Position numbers and translations under genes: made by a program | Source: an uncultured Bacteroidales bacterium | Lineage (GTDB): Bacteria; Bacteroidota; Bacteroidia; Bacteroidales; UBA932 | Length of the DNA stretch: 5,822 bases | NCBI GenBank assembly: GCA_902488725.1 | Contig: CABTXO010000124.1 | Span: 1-5,822, forward strand | Direction of reading: 5' to 3' | Shown here: positions 1 through 5,822 of the stretch, in pieces | Layout: each line of letters opens with the position of its first letter | How positions within the stretch are numbered: position 1 is the stretch's first letter | The notes under the pieces: model-generated | What the model was told of the DNA's origin: nothing | The model's input: the letters and a program-made list of their open reading frames with translations, nothing else | The model's database searches: none

Positions 1-428
1 AGACAGTTCGCCAGCACCAGATAGGTGACGGAAGTGGCAAGGTTGCCGCCCAGTTTGGAGGTGATGACGCCTGCCGCGGCGGCGGTCGGCGTGATGAAAC
101 AAAGGGTCGCGCTCTCCACAAGGATCCGGGGGACTCCGTGGGGCATGCGGGAGGCAATCAGGGCAAAGGCGGCGAACAGCACGGTCTGGACCAGCAGCAG
201 CCGGAAATGCCAGCGGTGGACCCGCAGGTCATGGGGGGATATCTTGTTGAACTGCAGGAAGAGCATCAGCGCGACCAGGGTCGGCTGGATGTTCTTGGAA
301 AATTTGGAAAAACACGGCTCGACGGTCCCCAGACCCGGCAGGAAACGCATCGCAAGGTACATCGTGATGCCGGTAACGATCGCCAGCGGCAGCATCCAGT
401 CTTGAATGAATTGCAGAGTTCTTTTCAT
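1..428 (-). CDS. BASS-type (bile acid:sodium symporter-like) transporter, N-terminal part
   Basis: This is a partial gene running off the left edge; 142 N-terminal residues are visible from the ATG at 428-426. The protein starts MKRTLQFIQDWMLPLAIV and is strongly hydrophobic, with likely membrane segments near residues 11-30, 46-63, 73-94 and 104-123. The stretch ESATLCFITPTAAAAGVIT (105-123) followed by KLGGN resembles the conserved core of the BASS/SBF family as I know it from Bacteroidales transporters of about 300 residues. Such proteins sit in the inner membrane and move organic anions with sodium; the real substrate cannot be read here, and 'bile acid' is only the family name. The start is favoured because the family typically begins with a short basic stretch directly before the first membrane segment. 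No good Shine-Dalgarno sequence precedes it. The gene diverges from the M13 peptidase gene. Family assignment is fairly sure; substrate is unknown. Confidence 0.8.
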   Translation of the reverse strand, partial: MKRTLQFIQDWMLPLAIVTGITMYLAMRFLPGLGTVEPCFSKFSKNIQPTLVALMLFLQFNKISPHDLRVHRWHFRLLLVQTVLFAAFALIASRMPHGVPRILVESATLCFITPTAAAAGVITSKLGGNLATSVTYLVLANC

Positions 429-533
429 CGTAGTCAATTTCCCGGGGCGGGCGGCGGCGGAAAAACTTGCTGCAAATATCGGCAAAATCATTAACTTTGT
501 TAAATTTTACAGGATACAAATTTGTGTGTTAAC
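429..533. promoter_or_regulatory. Divergent intergenic region, probable promoters for both directions
   Basis: This 105-bp gap separates the two outward-reading genes, so promoters for both must lie here or inside the genes. The part next to the peptidase gene (about 484-533) is clearly AT-rich against GC-rich surroundings, while 441-460 is a GC-rich run in the leader of the minus-strand transporter. Boxes resembling the Bacteroidota sigma consensus (TTTG and TAnnTTTG) occur: TTTG at 496-499, TAAATTTT at 501-508 and CAAATTTG at 517-524, each TAnnTTTG-like box with one mismatch. None pairs with a -33 box at ideal spacing, and the 517-524 box would leave only a few bases before the ATG at 534. 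I therefore mark the region rather than exact promoters. Confidence 0.45.
491..533. repeat. Cluster of short inverted repeats in the divergent promoter region
   Basis: Three short palindromes lie within 43 bp. TTAAC and GTTAA are arranged around TTT at 491-503, ACAAATTTGT is a perfect palindrome at 516-525, and GTTAAC is at 528-533 immediately before the peptidase ATG. The GTTAA motif therefore occurs three times counting both orientations. Such sites could be operator half-sites for a regulator acting on both divergent genes, but AT-rich promoter DNA throws up short palindromes by chance. Confidence 0.35.
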
Positions 534-2552
534 ATGAAAAAGTTTTTGATTGCCATGACTTCTTTTCTGGCCCTGGCGGCCTGCGGACCCAAGCAGACGG
601 AGACCAAGACTCCGGCCCTCGACCTGAACAATCTGGACACCACCGTGTCACCCGCCGTCGATTTCTATCGCTATGCAGCCGGCGGATGGCAGAAAAGGAA
701 TCCGCTGAAACCGGAATATGCCCGCTTCGGCAGCTTCGACGTGCTGCGGGATTCGAGCCAGGCACGTCTGAACCGCCTGTTCCAGGAGATGGCGGGGATG
801 AAGACGGAAGCTGGCTCATCGGATGAGAAAATCGTCATCTTGTACAACCAGGGGATGGATTCTACGACCCTGAATGCGGAAGGCAACGCTCCTCTCAGGA
901 AAATACTCGATGAAATCTATGCGGTTTCCGACAAGGCGGCCCTCGTGCAGGAAATCGCATCCCTGCATGATTGGGGGGAGAACCTCTTCTTCGCAAGCTA
1001 TGTCAATTCCGACCTCGTGAACAGCGACACACAGGTCCTCTACCTCGGACAGGGGGGACTGGGCATCGGCGACCGGGACTATTATGTGGATCCCGCCAAT
1101 GCCGCGATCAAGGAAGGCTACCGTTCCTTCCTTGAAAAAGTATTCACCCTTTCCGACGTGGGCTACACGATCGACGCCGCGAACCATGCACTGGCCGTCG
1201 AGGATGTGCTCGCCAAGAATTCCTGGACCAGCGTCCAGATGCGCGACGTGCAGGCGCAGTACAACCCGATGAGCACGGCGCAGTTCGAAGCGGCCTGTCC
1301 CGGGTTTGACTGGAAGGCCTATTTCGCCGCCCGCAGCATTCCGGACCAGGAAAAACTGGTGGTCGAGCAGCCTTCTTTCTTCCAGGCGTTCAGTGCCTAT
1401 TTCGCCAAAGCGGACTTGAAGACGCTGAAGGACTATGTGGCTGGCTGCGTGATCAACAACGCCTGCGGTACGCTGAACGACGACTTCTACGCCGCCAACT
1501 TCGACTTCTACAGCAGGCAGATGTCCGGGATCACCGAACAGAAACCCCGCTGGAAGCGTGCGATGAGCGTACCGAACAGCATTCTCGGCGAGGCGGTCGG
1601 CAAGATGTACGTTGCCAAGTACTTCCCGGAAACGTCCAAGACCAAGATGGTCGCGCTGGTGGACAACTTGAAGAAGGCACTGTCCCAGCACATCGACGCT
1701 CTGGACTGGATGAGCGATTCCACCAAGGTGAAGGCGCAGCAGAAACTGGCGAAATTCACGGTCAAGATCGGCTATCCCGACAAGTGGAAGGATTATTCTT
1801 CAATGAAGGTTGCTGCGGACCGGAGCTACTACGACAACATCCGCGAGGCGAGCAAGTGGTATGTCGCAGACAACCTGTCCAAACTGGGCAAGCCCACGGA
1901 CCGGACCGAATGGGGCATGTCGCCCCAGACGGTCAATGCGTACTACAACCCGACAACCAACGAAATCTGCTTCCCGGCTGCCATCCTCCAGGTGCCCTTC
2001 TTCAACCCGGATGCCGACGATGCCGTCAACTACGGCGGGATCGGCGTGGTGATCGGGCATGAGATGAGCCACGGGTTCGACGACCAGGGCCGCCTCTTCG
2101 ACGGAGACGGAAACATGGTTGACTGGTGGACGGAGGAGGATGCCGCCCGCTTCAAGGAGAAGTCCGAGGTGCTGGTCGCCCAGTTCGATTCCGTCCAGAT
2201 CCTGCCCGGGCTGATGGCCAACGGCCGTCTTTCCCTCGGCGAGAACATCGGCGACCACGGCGGACTGAGCATTGCCTTCACCGCCATGCAGAATGCCATC
2301 GCCGGCAAGAACGTGGGCCTGATCGACGGCTTCACTCCCGAGCAGCGCTTCTACCTGTCCTATGGCGCCGTCTGGGCGCAGAACATCACGGACGAGGAAA
2401 AGGCACGCCTGACGAAACTCGACGTGCACTCCCTGGCCGTGAACCGGGTCAATGTGTCCGTCAAGAATTTCCAGAGCTTCTTCGACGCTTTCGGCATCCA
2501 CGAAGGAGACCCGATGTGGCGGCCGGAATCCCAGCGCGTCCAAATCTGGTAG
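534..2552 (+). CDS. M13 (neprilysin/PepO-type) zinc metallopeptidase, lipoprotein
   Basis: A 672-residue endopeptidase, near the usual M13 length, that should cleave peptides in the periplasm or at the envelope surface. The N-terminus MKKFLIAMTSFLALAAC is a lipoprotein signal with lipobox LAAC and lipidated Cys17. The M13 N-terminal domain spans roughly residues 40-420 and the catalytic domain about 460-672. Visible active-site parts are NAYY (468-471, substrate backbone binding), HEMSH (509-513: zinc ligands His509 and His513, catalytic Glu510), GENIGDHGG with third zinc ligand Glu570 and Asp574, and HSLAVNR with His632 and Arg638, matching neprilysin His711 and Arg717 in spacing. The C-terminus ends RVQIW, so the cysteine of the common CxVW ending is absent. 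I chose ATG 534 because it gives a standard signal peptide; an in-frame TTG at 522 adds four residues. The next gene starts 6 nt after the stop, suggesting cotranscription. Confidence 0.95.
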   Translation: MKKFLIAMTSFLALAACGPKQTETKTPALDLNNLDTTVSPAVDFYRYAAGGWQKRNPLKPEYARFGSFDVLRDSSQARLNRLFQEMAGMKTEAGSSDEKIVILYNQGMDSTTLNAEGNAPLRKILDEIYAVSDKAALVQEIASLHDWGENLFFASYVNSDLVNSDTQVLYLGQGGLGIGDRDYYVDPANAAIKEGYRSFLEKVFTLSDVGYTIDAANHALAVEDVLAKNSWTSVQMRDVQAQYNPMSTAQFEAACPGFDWKAYFAARSIPDQEKLVVEQPSFFQAFSAYFAKADLKTLKDYVAGCVINNACGTLNDDFYAANFDFYSRQMSGITEQKPRWKRAMSVPNSILGEAVGKMYVAKYFPETSKTKMVALVDNLKKALSQHIDALDWMSDSTKVKAQQKLAKFTVKIGYPDKWKDYSSMKVAADRSYYDNIREASKWYVADNLSKLGKPTDRTEWGMSPQTVNAYYNPTTNEICFPAAILQVPFFNPDADDAVNYGGIGVVIGHEMSHGFDDQGRLFDGDGNMVDWWTEEDAARFKEKSEVLVAQFDSVQILPGLMANGRLSLGENIGDHGGLSIAFTAMQNAIAGKNVGLIDGFTPEQRFYLSYGAVWAQNITDEEKARLTKLDVHSLAVNRVNVSVKNFQSFFDAFGIHEGDPMWRPESQRVQIW

Positions 2553-2558
2553 TCGTGC

Positions 2559-3743
2559 ATGGAAGCGTCCCGTTTCATAGCCCGACGTCTTCCGTTCGGA
2601 GGAAAGATCCCGATGATCTCCATTGCGATTTCTTTCCTTGTCATGATCGTTGCCGTCTCGGTTTCTTCCGGTTTCCGGAATGAAATCCGGGACGGCATTT
2701 CTGCGTTGTCGGGCGACGTGCAGCTCCTGCCCGTCGACATGAACTACATCAGTGCCTCCGCCCCGATTTCGGCCGCACCGAGTTTCATCGGTGCCCTCGA
2801 TTCCCTGTCCGGGGTCGAGCGCATCACGCCGGCGGTCTACCGTGCCGGCATCATCAAGCGCGGGGAAAACATCCACGGCGTCCTGTTCAAGGGCGTTCCG
2901 AAGGATTCTTCCCGGAAGGATCCCGCGGACACGGTGCGGTTGGGCGTGGCTGTTCCAAAAGCCCTTTCCGAGCTGCTGGGCATCGGAGTCGGGGACAAGT
3001 TGCTGACCTATTTTGTCGGCGAGCGGGTCCAGGTGCGCAATTTTACGGTCGTCCGGGAATATGAAGCCGTGATGGACGGAACGGACAAACTGATCGTGCT
3101 GGCGGATCTGCGGGACCTGCAGCGGCTGAACGGTTGGAGCGGAGGGGAAGTCTCCGCCCTGGAGGTGGCCCTCCGTCCGGCCTGCCGGAATCCGTCCGGC
3201 ATGCGTGCCCTGACGGCTCAGATCGGCGAGATTGCGCTGAACCGGATCGGGGAAGCGGACGATTCCCTGGTGGCGACCTCGGTCCAGGACCGGTATCCCC
3301 AGATCTTCGACTGGCTGAACCTGATCGACTTCAACGTGCTCTTCATTTTGGTCCTGATGACCATCGTAGCCGGTTTCAACATGATTTCAGGACTGCTGAT
3401 CCTGTTGTTCCGGAACATTTCCACGATCGGGACCCTCAAGTCGGTCGGCATGACGGACCGGTCCATCGCGAAGGTTTTCCTGCGGGTGTCTTCGGGCATC
3501 GTGTTGAAGGGCATGGCGCTCGGGAACGGCATCGCACTTGCATTCTGCGCCCTGCAGGGAGCGACCCATGTTCTGAAATTGAATCCCCGGAACTACTTCG
3601 TGTCCTTCGTCCCGGTTCGGCTGAACCTGCCCGCGGTGCTCGCGGCGGATGCCGCAGCCTACCTGGTGATCATGCTGCTTCTGCTGATCCCCTGTCTCTT
3701 CATTGCCCGGGTAGATCCCGCACAGACGGTGCGGGCTCAGTAA
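2559..3743 (+). CDS. FtsX/LolC-family ABC transporter permease
   Basis: A 394-residue inner-membrane permease with the four-segment MacB/LolC/FtsX layout. A basic N-terminus (SRFIARRLPFGGK) leads into membrane segment 1 (about 18-38), followed by a large periplasmic domain (about 39-255) and three more segments near 259-283, 310-332 and 360-383. Sequence typical of the LolC/LolE type includes FNMISGLLILLF, then IGTLKSVGMTDRSI (the cytoplasmic coupling loop after segment 2), and the NPRNYFVSFVPV stretch before segment 4. Members of this class work with a separate LolD-type ATPase, extracting lipoproteins from the inner membrane or driving other envelope processes. No ATPase is encoded here, so the partner must lie elsewhere and the substrate is inferred. 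The ATG at 2559, 6 nt after the peptidase stop, is preferred over Met19 because the basic stretch before segment 1 is typical. Its stop overlaps the convergent transglycosylase gene by 7 bp. Confidence 0.88.
   Translation: MEASRFIARRLPFGGKIPMISIAISFLVMIVAVSVSSGFRNEIRDGISALSGDVQLLPVDMNYISASAPISAAPSFIGALDSLSGVERITPAVYRAGIIKRGENIHGVLFKGVPKDSSRKDPADTVRLGVAVPKALSELLGIGVGDKLLTYFVGERVQVRNFTVVREYEAVMDGTDKLIVLADLRDLQRLNGWSGGEVSALEVALRPACRNPSGMRALTAQIGEIALNRIGEADDSLVATSVQDRYPQIFDWLNLIDFNVLFILVLMTIVAGFNMISGLLILLFRNISTIGTLKSVGMTDRSIAKVFLRVSSGIVLKGMALGNGIALAFCALQGATHVLKLNPRNYFVSFVPVRLNLPAVLAADAAAYLVIMLLLLIPCLFIARVDPAQTVRAQ
3737..3743. other. Convergent gene overlap (7 bp) without an intergenic terminator
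   Basis: The permease stop TAA (3741-3743, plus strand) and the transglycosylase stop TGA (3739-3737, minus strand) lie within a shared 7-bp segment. There is no gap between the two units for a conventional intrinsic terminator, and I see no obvious GC hairpin with a T-run right at the junction. Transcripts from each side probably continue into the other's 3' coding region as antisense RNA; that part is inference. Confidence 0.85.
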
Positions 3744-4726
3744 GTCTTGAATTTGCCATATTGCTGCAGCACGGCATCCACGAAACCATCCGTCTCGGCG
3801 CTCATGCATGGCACCGTGCGGACCGAATCCCAGACAGCGTGCCCCCGGCCCAGCGAGTCCGCCTGCCGGATGCAGTCCAGAATCCGTCCCTCTCCGGAAT
3901 TGTAGGCGGCCAGGGTGAATTTGGTCAGTTCCTGCTCATCCGCCGCATAGTTCCGGAACATCCGCTTCAGCAGTGCGATGTACTCCGCGCCGGCGCGGAT
4001 GCTCTGCTCGGGATCGATCCGGTTTTCCACATCGTAGCGTCCGGCCGTGTGCGGCATCATCTGCAACAGTCCCAGGGCACCCCGACCCGAGCGGGCCTGT
4101 ATGCAGAATTTGGATTCCTGCCAGATCAAAGCCGCGAACAGCTTCCAGTCCCATTCCATGACCTTTGAATAGGCCTGCAGCAGGCCGTCGTAGGGGCTGA
4201 TGATCCCCGTGCGGTCCCGGCGCTTCCGGTAGGGGTTGTAGCCGTTGAAAAAACGGTCCCGTGTCGGAATGTAATTTTCTGAACGACGGAATTCCTGTAT
4301 CCATTTGTCGACATCCCGGGCGCGTCCCTGTCCCGTTTTCACGATCCAGACCATCGAACTGTCCAACGTCGTTGATTCGGTCAACCCGTTCAGCGGGCGG
4401 AAAGCTCCCTTGGGCACGGCGAGGATGTCCAACGATTCGCTGCGAAGGGAATCCAGCAGAGGGAGGCCCTGCTGGACGATGTCGATTTCCGCTTTCGCAC
4501 CCTCGCTTTCCGCGAAATGCCGGAGCAGTTCGTAGTTGTAGCCAGTCAGGTAACCTTTGGAAAGCTGGTCGAAGTTCCCCAGGGAAATGGCACACAGGAG
4601 GGTGTCTTTCCGGAAGGCGTGTTCTCCTTCATACAGTCCCATCCGCTTCACGAGGAACGGAAGGGCGAAGATCATCAGCAGGATCGAAACCGGGATGAAA
4701 TATTGTACGGTGCGACGTTTTCCCAT
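3737..4726 (-). CDS. MltF-like membrane-anchored lytic transglycosylase (SLT domain) with reduced substrate-binding domain
   Basis: A 329-residue protein predicted to cleave peptidoglycan between MurNAc and GlcNAc. MGKRRTVQYF leads into a single membrane segment or uncleaved signal anchor (about 8-26), placing the rest in the periplasm. Residues about 42-160 resemble parts of a family 3 solute-binding (SBP_bac_3) domain, for example LTGYNYELLRHFAES and SLDILAVP, but the domain is far shorter than in MltF. The C-terminal SLT domain (about 178-325) has the expected motifs: catalytic Glu204 in WQESKF, GALGLLQMMP (216-225) and AAYNSGEG (273-280). The ATG at 4726 is chosen because an upstream in-frame extension to 4915 would be an Arg-rich reading of the porin tail on another frame. 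The gene lies 14 nt after the porin stop, likely in the same transcript. No clear Shine-Dalgarno sequence is seen. Enzyme class is firm; the name mltF is not used because the architecture differs. Confidence 0.88.
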   Translation of the reverse strand: MGKRRTVQYFIPVSILLMIFALPFLVKRMGLYEGEHAFRKDTLLCAISLGNFDQLSKGYLTGYNYELLRHFAESEGAKAEIDIVQQGLPLLDSLRSESLDILAVPKGAFRPLNGLTESTTLDSSMVWIVKTGQGRARDVDKWIQEFRRSENYIPTRDRFFNGYNPYRKRRDRTGIISPYDGLLQAYSKVMEWDWKLFAALIWQESKFCIQARSGRGALGLLQMMPHTAGRYDVENRIDPEQSIRAGAEYIALLKRMFRNYAADEQELTKFTLAAYNSGEGRILDCIRQADSLGRGHAVWDSVRTVPCMSAETDGFVDAVLQQYGKFKTY

Positions 4727-4740
4727 GGGTTCAGCATTTG

Positions 4741-5822
4741 TCAAAAGTTTCCGCCCATGCTGTTCCTGTTCTCGCCGATGGCTCCTCCGAGCCCGCTGCG
4801 GATGGCTCCTCCGAGCCCTCCGCCGAAGCCGCCGCCACCTCCGCCGCTGCCGCCGGACAGCCCGCCGCCGGCGCTGACCTGTTTGTTCCGGGTCGGCTGC
4901 TTGTAGAACGGCCACCAGATGCCGAATTTGAGCGCACGCTGCGTCCGGATGAATCCGTGAGCGGAGAAATAGTCATACTTCGTCATCGGCCAGCCCTGGC
5001 CCGCATTTTCGAGTTTCACGAAGATGCAAGCCCGTTTCCACTGCATGTTCAAGAACACGTCAAACACCGGTCCGCAGGTGTACTTCTCCTGCCGCTGGTT
5101 GTAGAAGGCTCCCACGGCGGGATTCCAGCCCGGCAGGAAGTAGGCGGTGTTGTACCAGGCGTTCGCCCCGACCTGCATCTGCAGGATGCTCCGCTTCACA
5201 TTGAACTGCAGGTAGTAGCGGGCGTTCACGGCCAGTTCCGGCACCGGGATGACATAGGGATCGGAAGACAGCTGGAACAGCAGCCTGTGGTCCAGGTGCA
5301 GCAGGTTGAACAGATTGAAATTCTTGGTCAGGGAGGCGGACAGCACGCTCATCGGCGCATTGTTCTGCCGGACGACGCCGGTCGAGTCGAAGTAGATGTT
5401 CTTGTCCAGCAGGGCATAGCCCGCGGACAGGCCGATGTTCCAGCGGGGAATCGTCAGTTCACCCTGCAGCCGGGTCGTGGACGTCTTGTCCAGGTCCTGC
5501 TCCCACCGGTAATGGTTCGAGAAGAAGTGCTGGTGGTAGTAGTCCGGCTCGTCCAGGGATGTCTCGAAATGCAGGTCCAGGGTGACCGGGCTCTTCCGGT
5601 CGCGCCGGAAAGGATGCAGGCTGAAGCGTGCGTTGGCCTGCAGGGACAGGTCGTTCAGCTCGCTTCCGAGGAAGGTGTAGTCGCCCAGTGCGTTCCAATG
5701 AATATAATCGCGGAGCTGTCCTTCGACGCCCGCGTAGGCGAAGACCGAATTCCAGACCGTGTTGGAACGGCCCTTCAGGAAGCTCGGATCGAAGTCGTAG
5801 AAATTCAAGATGCGGTCGCCGA
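4741..5822 (-). CDS. Putative porin (Porin_10-like outer-membrane beta-barrel), C-terminal part
   Basis: The reading frame is open to the right edge, so the start and signal peptide lie outside; 359 residues are visible. The chain alternates polar and aromatic residues in short strand-like runs (LDLHFETSLDEPDYYHQHFF, ARYYLQFNVKRSILQMQVGA, ALKFGIWWPFY), typical of an outer-membrane barrel. The stretch near the end, FVKLENAGQGWPMTKYDYFSAHGF followed by LKFGIWWPFY, matches my memory of the Bacteroidota 'putative porin' family, usually 600 or more residues. The protein probably forms an outer-membrane channel; its substrate is unknown. Tyr306 of the visible part should end the last strand, yet 53 more residues follow, including a glycine-rich tail (318-359) that ends in Phe. 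The TTG at 5808 is not a likely start because the frame continues upstream as GDRI. The transglycosylase gene follows 14 nt downstream. Confidence 0.8.
   Translation of the reverse strand, partial: GDRILNFYDFDPSFLKGRSNTVWNSVFAYAGVEGQLRDYIHWNALGDYTFLGSELNDLSLQANARFSLHPFRRDRKSPVTLDLHFETSLDEPDYYHQHFFSNHYRWEQDLDKTSTTRLQGELTIPRWNIGLSAGYALLDKNIYFDSTGVVRQNNAPMSVLSASLTKNFNLFNLLHLDHRLLFQLSSDPYVIPVPELAVNARYYLQFNVKRSILQMQVGANAWYNTAYFLPGWNPAVGAFYNQRQEKYTCGPVFDVFLNMQWKRACIFVKLENAGQGWPMTKYDYFSAHGFIRTQRALKFGIWWPFYKQPTRNKQVSAGGGLSGGSGGGGGGFGGGLGGAIRSGLGGAIGENRNSMGGNF
4777..4818. repeat. 18-bp direct repeat, period 24 bp, in the porin glycine-rich tail
   Basis: An identical 18-bp unit, GATGGCTCCTCCGAGCCC on the plus strand, occurs at 4777-4794 and again at 4801-4818. 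On the coding (minus) strand each copy encodes most of GLGGAI, giving GLGGAIRS followed by GLGGAIGE, an 8-residue tandem repeat. Identical DNA, not only identical protein, suggests a recent duplication or slippage. A period of 24 bp keeps the frame, so copy-number change would lengthen or shorten the tail without breaking the gene. Confidence 0.85.

Noticed and set aside
441..460. GC-rich run in the transporter leader, considered as a terminator or structured riboswitch
   Set aside because: It contains CCCGGG but no extended complementary arm or T-run, and no known riboswitch core is visible.
229..519. Minus-strand frame of 96 codons that starts in the divergent intergenic region
   Set aside because: It overlaps the BASS transporter in a different frame, has an Arg/Ala/Pro-rich composition and shows no family features.
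816..1691. Long minus-strand open frame (291 codons) inside the M13 gene
   Set aside because: It is antisense to a gene with clear catalytic motifs, has no recognisable domain, and long antisense frames are expected in GC-rich coding DNA.
1800..2876. Minus-strand open frame (358 codons) spanning the end of the M13 gene and the start of the permease gene
   Set aside because: It crosses two well-supported plus-strand genes and reads as a His/Asp/Gly/Val-rich mirror of them, with no domain or signal.
3134..4168. Plus-strand open frame (344 codons) across the convergent junction
   Set aside because: It is out of frame with the permease, antisense to the transglycosylase, and rich in Arg, Gly, Pro and Ser, as expected of a GC-driven shadow frame.
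4517..4906. Plus-strand proline-rich frame (run of PPSPPPKPPPPPP) that could suggest a proline-rich protein
   Set aside because: The prolines are the reverse complement of the porin's glycine codons on the minus strand; no independent gene support.
4727..4915. N-terminal extension of the transglycosylase to an upstream start at 4915
   Set aside because: The extra residues are an Arg-rich out-of-frame reading of the porin's glycine-rich tail, while the ATG at 4726 gives a natural basic N-terminus and membrane anchor.

Overview
The window looks like ordinary, GC-rich chromosomal DNA from a Bacteroidota bacterium, most likely of the order Bacteroidales. Evidence for this: a BASS-type transporter N-terminus and a LolC/FtsX-type permease of the form seen in Bacteroidales, a Bacteroidota 'putative porin' (Porin_10-like) C-terminus, a neprilysin-type M13 lipoprotein peptidase, and start codons that mostly lack a clear Shine-Dalgarno sequence. 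I cannot assign a genus from the sequence alone.

Layout: (1) Positions 1-428, minus strand: the N-terminal part of a bile acid:sodium symporter-like (BASS) membrane transporter, cut by the left edge. (2) Positions 429-533: an AT-rich divergent intergenic region with short inverted repeats, presumably holding promoters for both directions. (3) Positions 534-3743, plus strand: a two-gene unit made of an M13 zinc metallopeptidase lipoprotein and, 6 nt later, an FtsX/LolC-type ABC transporter permease. (4) Positions 3737-5822, minus strand: a second two-gene unit read toward the first, with a Porin_10-like outer-membrane protein (5' end outside the window) followed 14 nt later by an MltF-like lytic transglycosylase. 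The two units converge, and their last stop codons lie inside a 7-bp overlap.

All five genes belong to the cell envelope: inner-membrane transport, periplasmic peptidolysis, lipoprotein export or envelope ABC transport, peptidoglycan cleavage and an outer-membrane barrel. Nothing in the window shows that they form one pathway. I found no RNA genes, insertion sequences, CRISPR arrays or phage genes, and no convincing new system. The most unusual points are a transglycosylase whose substrate-binding domain appears to have lost one lobe, a glycine-rich tandem-repeat tail beyond the last predicted strand of the porin, and the terminator-less convergent overlap.
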